This document shows positions 16,216-23,857 of a stretch of DNA of 64,000 nucleotides, in pieces. How positions within the stretch are numbered: the first letter of the stretch is position 1; every line of letters starts with the position of its first letter. The stretch comes from Ramlibacter sp. (GTDB lineage Bacteria > Pseudomonadota > Gammaproteobacteria > Burkholderiales > Burkholderiaceae_C). Location: contig JAHBZM010000001.1 in assembly GCA_019635435.1 (NCBI GenBank), positions 3,596,001 through 3,660,000 of the forward strand, in the 5' to 3' direction. The position numbers and the translations under genes were made by a program. Below the pieces are notes generated by a model, which worked only from the letters and a program-made list of their open reading frames with translations, was not told the DNA's origin and searched no databases.

Positions 16216-18894
16216 ATGCTGCGAGAAGGACAATCCTCCGTGATCCAGCGGGCCGACTACCAGCCGCCCGCGTTCTGGATCGACACGGTCGAGCTCTGCT
16301 TTGACCTGGACCCGGCCAAGACCCGCGTGCTCAACAAGATGCGCCTGCGCCGCAATGCCGACGTGGCGGCCCAGCCGCTGCGGCTGGACGGCGAGGAGCT
16401 CAACCTCGCACGGGTGCTGGTCAACGGCCAGGGCACCTCGTTCAAGCTCGAGGGCGACCAGCTCATCCTGGAGAACCTGCCCGAGGGCCACGAGCCCTTT
16501 GACCTGGAGATCTTCACCACCTGCAACCCCGCGAAGAACACCAAGCTCATGGGGCTGTACGTGAGCAATGACTCGTTCTTCACGCAGTGCGAGGCCGAGG
16601 GCTTCCGGCGCATCACTTACTTCCTGGACCGCCCTGACGTGATGGCCAGCTACACCGTGACCCTGCGCGCCGACAAGGCCCGCTACCCGGTATTGCTGAG
16701 CAATGGCAACCTGGTCGACCAGGGCCCGCTGGACGACGGTCCCAATGGCGCGCGCCACTTCGCCAAATGGGTGGACCCGCACCGCAAGCCGGCCTACCTG
16801 TTCGCGCTGGTGGCCGGGCAACTGGTGTGCCGCGAGCAGCGCATCACCTCGCGCGCGGGCAACGAACACCTGCTACAGGTCTACGTGCGCCCCGGCGACC
16901 TGGACAAGACCGAACACGCCATGAACTCGCTCATGGCCAGCGTGGCCTGGGACGAGGCCCGCTTTGGCCTGAGCCTGGACCTGGAGCGCTTCATGATCGT
17001 CGCCACCAGCGACTTCAACATGGGTGCCATGGAGAACAAGGGCCTGAACGTCTTCAACACCAAGTACGTGCTGGCCAGCCAGGCCACGGCCACCGACACC
17101 GACTTTGCCAACATCGAGAGCGTGGTCGGCCACGAGTACTTCCACAACTGGACCGGCAACCGCGTGACCTGCCGCGACTGGTTCCAGCTGAGCCTGAAGG
17201 AAGGCCTCACGGTGTTCCGCGACCAGGAGTTCAGCCAGGACCTGGCCGGCGTGGCCAGCGCCCGCGCCGTCAAGCGCATCGAGGACGTGCGCGTGCTGCG
17301 CACCGCGCAGTTCCCCGAGGATGCCGGCCCCATGGCCCACCCCGTGCGGCCCGACCAGTACCTGGAAATCAGCAACTTCTACACCGTCACCATCTACGAA
17401 AAAGGCGCCGAGGTCGTGCGCATGATGCAGACCCTGGTGGGCCAGGCGGGCTTTGCCAAAGGCATGACCCTGTATTTCGAGCGCCACGACGGCCACGCCG
17501 TGACCTGCGATGACTTTGCCCAGGCCATTGCCGATGCCAACCCCGGCTCGCAGCTGGCGCAGCTGCTGCCGCAGTTCAAGCGCTGGTACAGCCAGGCCGG
17601 CACGCCCCGGGTCAAGGCCAGCGGCCACCATGACGCGCAAGCGCGCAGCTACACCCTCACCCTGACCCAGCGCTGCCCGGCCACGCCCGGCCAGGCCGCC
17701 AAGGAGCCATTTGTGATTCCGGTGGCCTGGGGCCTGCTGGCGCAGGACGGCCGCGAGCTCAGCGCCGGCATGAAGGTGCTGACCGAAACCAGTGAGACGC
17801 TGAGCTTCAGCGACCTCGACGCCGAGCCCGTGCCGTCCCTTCTGCGCGGCTTCAGCGCGCCGGTGATCCTGGAGTTTGACTACACCGACGCCCAGCTGCT
17901 CACGCTGCTGGCCCATGACGCCGACCCGTTCAACCGCTGGGAGGCCGCGCAACGCCTGTCACTCCGCCGCGCTATGCATTTCATAGCGTCAAGTGGCCAG
18001 CTGGCGGGGACTCCAGCCTCATTTGACCTTGATTTGCCGTACATCGAGGCGCTGCGCAGCATTCTGCGCCACCCCACGCTCGACGCCGCCTTCAAGGAAC
18101 TGGTGCTGACCCTGCCCTCCGAAGCCTACATCGCCGAGCAGCTCGACGCCGTGGACCCGCAGCGCATCCACGCGGTGCGCGAAAGCATGCGTGCCCAGCT
18201 GGCCACCGCGCTGGCCGCCGACTGGGAGTGGGCCTATGAGGCCCACCGCGACAACGGCGCCTACCAGCCCGACCCGGTGTCGTCGGGCCGCCGTGCGCTG
18301 GCCGGCATGGCGCTCACGCACCTGTGCCTGGCGGCCATGGCCAGCCGCGATGAGGTGTGGCCCGGCAAGGCCTACCAGCGCTTCAAGGACGCCAGCAACA
18401 TGACCGACCGCTTCAACGCGCTGTCGGCCCTGGTGTCCAGCGGCCACCCGCTGGCGGCGCAGGCGCTGGCGCGCTTCCATAGCATGTTCCGCCACGAGCC
18501 GCTGGTGCTGGACAAATGGTTTGCGCTGCAGGCCGGCGCGCCCGACCGCGGCGGCAACGTGCTGCCGGCCGTGAAGCAGCTGCTCAAGCACCCGGACTTC
18601 AACATCCGCAACCCCAACCGCGCGCGCAGCGTGATCTTCAGCTACTGCAGCGCCAACCCCGGCGCCTTCCACCGCACCGACGCCGCCGGCTACGTGTTCT
18701 GGAGCGAGCGCGTGATCGAGCTGGACACCATCAACCCGCAGGTGGCGGCCCGGCTGGCCCGCGCGCTGGACCGCTGGAACCAGCTCACCGAGCCCTGCCG
18801 CAGCGCGGCCCGCGAGGCCATTGCCCGCGTCGCCGCCCGGCCCGACCTGAGCAACGATGTGCGCGAAGTGGTCACGCGCGCCCTGGCAGACTAG
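16216..18894 (+). CDS. pepN: Aminopeptidase N (M1 family), with an in-frame repeat insertion
   Basis: 892 residues; zinc aminopeptidase of cytosolic peptide turnover. The exopeptidase motif GAMEN (270-274) and the zinc site HEYFHNW (306-310) with the downstream Glu in LKEGLTVF are intact, and the layout matches the E. coli PepN type (870 residues). Residues about 584-605 (LRRAMHFIASSGQLAGTPAS then FDLD) are encoded by a reverse-oriented copy of the ~60 bp repeat, inserted between the conserved EAAQRL and IEALRSIL segments of the C-terminal helical domain, well away from the active site. The gene is followed by the ATPase cassette rather than directly by fbp. Confidence 0.95.
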   Translation: MLREGQSSVIQRADYQPPAFWIDTVELCFDLDPAKTRVLNKMRLRRNADVAAQPLRLDGEELNLARVLVNGQGTSFKLEGDQLILENLPEGHEPFDLEIFTTCNPAKNTKLMGLYVSNDSFFTQCEAEGFRRITYFLDRPDVMASYTVTLRADKARYPVLLSNGNLVDQGPLDDGPNGARHFAKWVDPHRKPAYLFALVAGQLVCREQRITSRAGNEHLLQVYVRPGDLDKTEHAMNSLMASVAWDEARFGLSLDLERFMIVATSDFNMGAMENKGLNVFNTKYVLASQATATDTDFANIESVVGHEYFHNWTGNRVTCRDWFQLSLKEGLTVFRDQEFSQDLAGVASARAVKRIEDVRVLRTAQFPEDAGPMAHPVRPDQYLEISNFYTVTIYEKGAEVVRMMQTLVGQAGFAKGMTLYFERHDGHAVTCDDFAQAIADANPGSQLAQLLPQFKRWYSQAGTPRVKASGHHDAQARSYTLTLTQRCPATPGQAAKEPFVIPVAWGLLAQDGRELSAGMKVLTETSETLSFSDLDAEPVPSLLRGFSAPVILEFDYTDAQLLTLLAHDADPFNRWEAAQRLSLRRAMHFIASSGQLAGTPASFDLDLPYIEALRSILRHPTLDAAFKELVLTLPSEAYIAEQLDAVDPQRIHAVRESMRAQLATALAADWEWAYEAHRDNGAYQPDPVSSGRRALAGMALTHLCLAAMASRDEVWPGKAYQRFKDASNMTDRFNALSALVSSGHPLAAQALARFHSMFRHEPLVLDKWFALQAGAPDRGGNVLPAVKQLLKHPDFNIRNPNRARSVIFSYCSANPGAFHRTDAAGYVFWSERVIELDTINPQVAARLARALDRWNQLTEPCRSAAREAIARVAARPDLSNDVREVVTRALAD
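17968..18031 (-). repeat. Dispersed ~60 bp repeat, in frame inside pepN
   Basis: On the plus strand: GCGCTATGCATTTCATAGCG, then CAGCTGGCGGGGACTCCAGC and CTCATTTGACC, the reverse complement of the consensus (GGTCAAA..GGCTGGAGTCC..CTGGCGG..GCTAT..). The GCTATnnnnnnATAGC end is a clean hairpin. Translated in frame. Confidence 0.8.
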
Positions 18895-18930
18895 TATCTA
18901 CCCCAGAAGCACAAACATTCTGATCCAGCA

Positions 18931-20097
18931 ATGAAACTACAAGTTCGGAACTTTGCGCAGATACGGGCAGCGGATATTGATTTCGGCTCGGCCGGCGATC
19001 TGACCATTCTTGTTGGGCAACAAGCAACAGGAAAGAGTTTGGTTCTGCAATGGCTGAAACTAGCCACGGATGCCGCGGCGATCCGTGAAGATTGGGTCCG
19101 CTATGGAACGAACTGGCGATCAGACACAGACTATCTGCGTCCGCTCCATCAATACTTTGGCGAGGGCATTGGTGCAGGGTGGCGCAGAGGAAGCAATGTT
19201 CTTCTAGGTGCTCGCGAGCTGGCGTTAAAAAACCTGTTCCGATCCAAAGGTTCGACTGCAGGCGCTGCCGAGAAAACCTACTTCATTCCAGCACATCGAG
19301 CGTTATTGCTTGGAGACGGTTGGCCCAAACGATTCGAGCAGCATGGAATCGGAACGCCATACGTAGCAAAGCTGCAAAGCGAGCGATTGGCGCGTTGGCT
19401 CAGTGACGAAAGCGGTTTCGTCTATCCGATTGATCGTCGCCTTCACGCATCTTTGAAGCAACTTTTCGACGAAAGCATTTTTCACGGCGCGTCCGTTCAA
19501 GTAGACAAGAAAACGCCGCAGGCCCGGTTGGTTTTACGCCCCAATCAAAGAGCTGCAGCCATTCCTTTCATGTCCTGGACCGCAGGCCAGCGCGAGTTCG
19601 TCCCGCTTCTTTTGGCACTGTATGAGCTGATGCCAGCGGGAGGAGCGCAGCGGCTACGGCAAATAGAAACTGTGGTGCTGGAGGAACCTGAACTTGGCCT
19701 GCATCCAGCGGCGTTGGTGGCCGTGTGCGTTGCCGTACTCTTCCTCATGAGTCGAGGTTACCGCGTTGCGATCTCCACGCACTCGCCTGTGCTGATCGAT
19801 TTCGCCTGGGCATTGAATCGATTCCGCGAATGTGGAGACAAGGGGATCAAAGAGTTTTCGGCTCTGCTGAAGTCTTTTGGAATGGGCAACGAGTCCGCAC
19901 CCCTCGCCCGCTCTGTATTGGGCAAGACGGCTCGCACATACTACTTGGGCTATTCCGGATCGAAAGTAGTCTCCAAGGACATATCCGGTCTGCGTGCCGA
20001 GGCCTTGGATTCGGATGAATCCACCTGGGGACATCTGCTGGATTACTCGGTTCGCATCGCCGAAGCGGTGACACGGCTGCCCGCGGAGGTGCTCTGA
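18931..20097 (+). CDS. ABC/AAA_21-type ATPase of a two-gene cassette
   Basis: 388 residues of the SMC/RecF-like ATPase class: Walker A GQQATGKS (29-36), ABC-signature-like SWTAGQREF (about 215-223), Walker B VVLEEPELGLHP (about 248-259) and the H-loop STHSP (His at about 284). No TOPRIM, nuclease or membrane domain follows; the last 100 residues are unassigned. Proteins of this build are ATPase components of many anti-phage systems (for example Septu PtuA, PARIS AriA, OLD), but I cannot place this one in a named system. Composition is strikingly different from the surroundings (31/60 G+C at 19201-19260, 39/60 in pepN at 18361-18420). The stop overlaps the next ATG (TGATG), so the pair is coupled. 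Confidence 0.8.
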   Translation: MKLQVRNFAQIRAADIDFGSAGDLTILVGQQATGKSLVLQWLKLATDAAAIREDWVRYGTNWRSDTDYLRPLHQYFGEGIGAGWRRGSNVLLGARELALKNLFRSKGSTAGAAEKTYFIPAHRALLLGDGWPKRFEQHGIGTPYVAKLQSERLARWLSDESGFVYPIDRRLHASLKQLFDESIFHGASVQVDKKTPQARLVLRPNQRAAAIPFMSWTAGQREFVPLLLALYELMPAGGAQRLRQIETVVLEEPELGLHPAALVAVCVAVLFLMSRGYRVAISTHSPVLIDFAWALNRFRECGDKGIKEFSALLKSFGMGNESAPLARSVLGKTARTYYLGYSGSKVVSKDISGLRAEALDSDESTWGHLLDYSVRIAEAVTRLPAEVL

Positions 20098-20528
20098 TGC
20101 TTCCCTTTTCCGAGTGCGAGCAATTTCAAGCCGAGATCGAACCGGGCAAAGGCGGCATAGAGGCCAAGCACAGACCACGCTTGATGGATACTCGCCGCGC
20201 GCGTTGCCTGCGGAGCCTCAACTTCGAAGCCTGTATTAGTGGTCTGTATCCTGATCACAAGCGCTGGGACTATTTCATTGAGGCTAGCACACAGCCCAAC
20301 GTATCTCATGCTGTCGAATTTCATCAGTATGTTGAGTCCGATCTGCGCGCCAAGAAAAAGGACACCCTGAGAATTCTGGAGCAATGTTGTCCAGGCGAGG
20401 CCGGCACTATCAGGACATGGATTGTCGCCATTGAGGGGCGTATGCCACGCGCCGATATTTCTGCGCGATTCAGCGCACAAACAGGTATCCGCGTCGTTGG
20501 GCGGCAACTGAAAATTGAGGACATTTGA
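20097..20528 (+). CDS. Unknown 143-residue partner of the ATPase
   Basis: Not recognised. The protein is soluble, rich in charged residues, with four cysteines but no CxxC pair, no HNH motif and no TOPRIM motif. A possible acidic/basic cluster (WDYFIEAST, AVEFHQYVESDLRAKKKDT) could be a degenerate nuclease core but this is only a guess. Its ATG overlaps the ATPase stop, so it is made with the ATPase and is the presumed effector or regulator. It shares the lower G+C content and ends four bases before the fbp start, leaving fbp to be translated from signals inside this gene. Confidence 0.7.
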   Translation: MLPFSECEQFQAEIEPGKGGIEAKHRPRLMDTRRARCLRSLNFEACISGLYPDHKRWDYFIEASTQPNVSHAVEFHQYVESDLRAKKKDTLRILEQCCPGEAGTIRTWIVAIEGRMPRADISARFSAQTGIRVVGRQLKIEDI

Positions 20529-20532
20529 TCAA

Positions 20533-21546
20533 ATGGCGCAAAAAATTTCCCTCACCCGCTACCTTGTCGAGCAGCAGCGCGTCGATGGCCTCATCCCCTC
20601 TCAGCTGCGCCTGCTGCTGGAGGTGGTAGCCCGGGCCTGCAAGAGCATCAGCCAGGCCGTGAACAAGGGCGCGCTGGGCGGCGTGCTGGGCACGGCCGAG
20701 AGCGAGAACGTGCAGGGCGAGATCCAAAAAAAGCTGGACATCATTGCCAACGAAGTGCTGATCGAGGCCAACGAATGGGGCGGCCACCTGGCCGCCATGG
20801 CCAGCGAGGAAATGGAGGGCATCTATGTGGTGCCCAACCGCTACCCGCAGGGCGAATACCTGCTGCTGTTCGACCCGCTCGACGGCTCCAGCAACATCGA
20901 CGTGAACGTGAGCATCGGCACCATCTTCAGCGTGCTGAAAAAGCCCGACGACCACCCCGGCGTGACCGAGAAGGACTTCCTGCAGGCCGGCAGCCAGCAG
21001 GTGGCCGCGGGCTACTGCATCTACGGCCCGCAGACCACGCTGGTGCTGACCGTGGGCGACGGCGTGGCCATGTTCACGCTGGACCGCGAGCAGGGCTCGT
21101 TCGTGCTGGTGCAGGAGAACGTGCGCATCCCGGCCGACACCAGGGAGTTCGCCATCAACATGAGCAACATGCGCCACTGGGATGCCCCGGTGCGCCGCTA
21201 CATCGACGAGTGCCTGGCCGGCCAGGAAGGCCCGCGCGGCAAGGACTTCAACATGCGCTGGATCGCCAGCATGGTGGCCGACGTGCACCGCATCCTCACG
21301 CGCGGCGGCGTCTTCATGTACCCTTGGGACAAGCGCGAGCCCGACAAGCCCGGAAAGCTGCGCCTGATGTACGAGGCCAACCCCATGGGCTGGCTGGTCG
21401 AACAGGCCGGCGGCGCCGCCACCAATGGCCGGCAGCGCATCCTGGACATCCAGCCCGGCAAGCTGCACGAGCGCGTGAGCGTGATCCTGGGCTCGAAGAA
21501 CGAGGTGGAACGCGTCACCGCCTACCACGGCGAAAACGCCGCCTGA
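20533..21546 (+). CDS. fbp: Fructose-1,6-bisphosphatase, class I
   Basis: 337 residues, full-length class I FBPase: metal-binding EEME and DPLDGSSN (about 114-121), substrate-binding NMSNMRHW and the C-terminal EQAGGAATNG. It hydrolyses fructose 1,6-bisphosphate in gluconeogenesis (and in the Calvin cycle where present). The start is the ATG at 20533 (MAQKISLTRYL); the open frame just upstream belongs to the foreign gene. The only ribosome-binding-like sequence, GAGG at 20517-20520, lies inside the end of the inserted gene, 12 bases from the ATG. Confidence 0.97.
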   Translation: MAQKISLTRYLVEQQRVDGLIPSQLRLLLEVVARACKSISQAVNKGALGGVLGTAESENVQGEIQKKLDIIANEVLIEANEWGGHLAAMASEEMEGIYVVPNRYPQGEYLLLFDPLDGSSNIDVNVSIGTIFSVLKKPDDHPGVTEKDFLQAGSQQVAAGYCIYGPQTTLVLTVGDGVAMFTLDREQGSFVLVQENVRIPADTREFAINMSNMRHWDAPVRRYIDECLAGQEGPRGKDFNMRWIASMVADVHRILTRGGVFMYPWDKREPDKPGKLRLMYEANPMGWLVEQAGGAATNGRQRILDIQPGKLHERVSVILGSKNEVERVTAYHGENAA

Positions 21547-21552
21547 TTTGGC

Positions 21553-21558
21553 TATAAT
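21553..21558 (+). promoter_or_regulatory. -10 element of the tRNA-Thr promoter
   Basis: A perfect TATAAT ten bases upstream of the mature tRNA 5' end, just after the fbp stop. No clear TTGACA lies 17 bases further up, where the fbp coding sequence ends. Confidence 0.65.
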
Positions 21559-21568
21559 CGAAGGCTTA

Positions 21569-21644
21569 GCCGGTGTAGCTCAGTCGGTAGAGCAGCTCAT
21601 TCGTAATGAGAAGGTCGGGTGTTCGATTCATCTCTCCGGCACCA
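21569..21644 (+). tRNA. tRNA-Thr (anticodon CGT)
   Basis: 76 bases folding as a standard cloverleaf: acceptor GCCGGTG/CTCCGGC, D-stem GCTC/GAGC, anticodon loop TTCGTAA, T-loop TTCGATT and an encoded CCA end. Anticodon CGT reads ACG. The acceptor stem has a U6-U67 mismatch. A TATAAT box precedes it and an intrinsic terminator follows. Confidence 0.95.
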
Positions 21645-21655
21645 TTGATAAAGGC

Positions 21656-21694
21656 AAAGGCGCTAGCAAAAAATGCTAGCGCCTTTGTTCTTTT
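21656..21694 (+). terminator. Intrinsic terminator after tRNA-Thr
   Basis: AAAGGCGCTAGC and GCTAGCGCCTTT form a perfect 12-base stem around an AAAAAAT loop, followed by GTTCTTTT. The A-tract on the other side would allow it to work in both directions. Confidence 0.9.
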
Positions 21695-21933
21695 AGAGCC
21701 GCGTAGCCACTGCGCAGCCAACTTTTGGCAATTACGCTGCGCTTCTTGCAGGCCTCGAGCGCGCAGCGGCAAGTCGGTTAGCTTTCAGTTTGCCGCAACA
21801 CCATGCGAAGACTGGACAAGTCCTCCAAGCCTCCTGAGGGGGCATCAATGCCCCATTGCCAGCCTCCCCGTGGAGGGCCAGCGAGGAATCATTCACCAGT
21901 TCAACGTAAACGGTCGGCGAAACTCGAGCTTGG

Positions 21934-23391
21934 TCACGGAACAGTCACCGACGTTTCGCGCACGAAACCATCGGCAGTGATAAGGGATCGCGCCGCGTCA
22001 CCGGAATGTGTGCCGGGTCCGTTGACAAGCCCTCCAACGAGCCAGTTGCCATTGGTGTGCAGCCATAGCGAGCGCACCTGGTTCTGACGAGCACCAGATG
22101 GGAAAGTGACGCGCTGGCGCAGGCTGCCATCTTCTTCCAAAACGGCCAATAGCGGTTGCCCGTCTTCCGAAATACTGGTGCCGTCCGGATTCTGCGTATA
22201 ACCAGTTGTGCCACCAACGACATAGCGCCTGAGCGCAAGCGGTGCGATGTCGAATAGCGCATCGCCGCGATCCACGTCGAGTACCTTGTACGAGCGCAAG
22301 GCGCCGCCGGCACCGTCAACGATGGCTGCATACGCATTCCAGCCACTGCCGTCACCTCTTTTTTCGCTGAATACGCGGCCCACCATCGCAAAGTTGCCGT
22401 GAGCCGCCCGCAGGCTGTGCACTTCGCTGATACGGCCAGTGTCTACCAAGGTAGTACCCAAGCGCGTTCCCGAGGAGGACAGGCGAGTCACCAAGATGCC
22501 ATAAGCGGCATGGATGGGCTCGCCAAAATAATGCGCGTGGGCTTCGAAGAGAGACGAATGGTTGGTGGCACCGACCACGCCAACAGCCATGTTGCCGTTG
22601 GGGTCCGCATCGAAGGTGACCCGGAAATGACTCTCAAGCTGACCGAAGGTATCAAAGCTGCCGTCACGCAGCGCACGAAGAGCCATGGACGTGCCTGGTT
22701 CCACCAGCGTGCGCCAGGCCCGCGTGTACCCGTCAACACCGCTGTTGTAGCGGTAGGTCACCACGGCGTTACGCCCGGTACGTAGCGTCACACCCAGATC
22801 GTCGCCCAGCGGCACCAGGCGTATCGCGTCGCGCATGATCACCGGCACCATGGCGGTGTCGTCCTTGACGCCACCGTCGTAATCGAAATAGGGGTCCTGC
22901 GGCGCCTGGGGATCGGTGAGAGCCAATTCGTAACGAATTTTGGCGAATCGATCCAGGCGCACCAATCGCAAATTGCGCAGCTCCGCAAGTGCAACGGTAA
23001 TGTCCCCGGAGGGATGCAGCGCGAAGTCAATCACCGACCAGCCGGTCGGTGCGACAAAGGTGCCACTGGCTGTTCCGTTGTTGAGTGCCACACTGACACG
23101 TCGCTGCGGACCCTGCTCGAAAATTGAGGAGAGACGTTCTTCCAGCACGACGTAGCCCTGCGCCTCCGAGCGCACCTTGATGATGGCAAACCCTGTCGAG
23201 GAAACGTTGACAGGGGAATTGGGTACCGGCATGGGCGCGTTCCCAGTCCCATCGCCTCCCCCGCCACCGCAGGCGACCACAGTTAGCGTAATGCATAGCG
23301 TGGAACACCAGAGCGCAGCGCGTAAGAGGCGGGCATGCAAGACGGCGGAGATTGCGACAGGAGTGGCAGGGGTAGTGGGAAGCGAAGGCAT
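21934..23391 (-). CDS. Lipoprotein of unknown function, possibly a beta-propeller
   Basis: 485 residues from the ATG at 23391. The N-terminus has a basic stretch, a hydrophobic helix and a lipobox VVAC followed by GGGGG, so it should be lipidated and anchored in the envelope. The body is a series of beta-strand-like units with recurring (R/L)LxRLDRFxK.., PSGDITVALAEL and NGNWLVGGLVN-type segments, reminiscent of repeat-built sensors or propellers, but I recognise no family. Composition is slightly less G+C-rich than nearby core genes. It sits alone between the tRNA-Thr terminator and the esterase pair, which run in the opposite direction. Confidence 0.7.
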   Translation of the reverse strand: MPSLPTTPATPVAISAVLHARLLRAALWCSTLCITLTVVACGGGGGDGTGNAPMPVPNSPVNVSSTGFAIIKVRSEAQGYVVLEERLSSIFEQGPQRRVSVALNNGTASGTFVAPTGWSVIDFALHPSGDITVALAELRNLRLVRLDRFAKIRYELALTDPQAPQDPYFDYDGGVKDDTAMVPVIMRDAIRLVPLGDDLGVTLRTGRNAVVTYRYNSGVDGYTRAWRTLVEPGTSMALRALRDGSFDTFGQLESHFRVTFDADPNGNMAVGVVGATNHSSLFEAHAHYFGEPIHAAYGILVTRLSSSGTRLGTTLVDTGRISEVHSLRAAHGNFAMVGRVFSEKRGDGSGWNAYAAIVDGAGGALRSYKVLDVDRGDALFDIAPLALRRYVVGGTTGYTQNPDGTSISEDGQPLLAVLEEDGSLRQRVTFPSGARQNQVRSLWLHTNGNWLVGGLVNGPGTHSGDAARSLITADGFVRETSVTVP

Positions 23392-23857
23392 GTTCAAGAG
23401 GAGTTATCGAGTCGTTCAGCACAGAAGCGGCCCGGCAAATCTGAACGGCGCTGGATTTTAGGCCGTAGTCGATCGTCAAGGAAGTGCCGAATGAACAACC
23501 CGCCGTAGACATTGAACGCCGTCTGTTCAGTGAGGCGGACGATCACGCCGGTAAAAGCGGACTGAAAGACCCCAACCCCTGGGCGCCCCTAGGGGTTTCT
23601 ACGGTGGCCATCGAGAACATCAACCAACGGACGCAAGTGTGCGGCCGCGCCATTGATCGCCCAATCCCGCAATCCCAGAATTTGCCGGGAGCCCCCAAGC
23701 CATCCAGACAGACCACATGGGAATGATGAGCATCGCGGGCCGCAGGGCCTGCGCATGACGCGACGCCTGGGTGCGGCCAGTCATTCCGGCATTGGGTGCA
23801 ACGCAGGCGGCCATGCGCATTTCGGCCGATTGAAACTTGACTACAAAGAGGTGAGAC
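23392..23857. other. 466-base spacer without a recognisable gene
   Basis: Divergent region between the lipoprotein and the tannase-like gene. Short open frames exist on both strands, but none has a start with a ribosome-binding site or a protein-like composition. The last 20 bases carry AAAGAGGTGAG, the ribosome-binding site of the downstream gene. I see no hairpin with a T-tract and no repeat copy. It presumably holds two promoters. Confidence 0.5.

Noticed and set aside
21567..21772. 68-codon minus-strand open frame over tRNA-Thr
   Set aside because: Typical antisense-of-tRNA artefact; the tRNA and its terminator explain the sequence.
23484..23726. Small plus-strand open frame in the 466-base spacer
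   Set aside because: No ribosome-binding site and an Arg/Pro-rich composition; no recognised domain.
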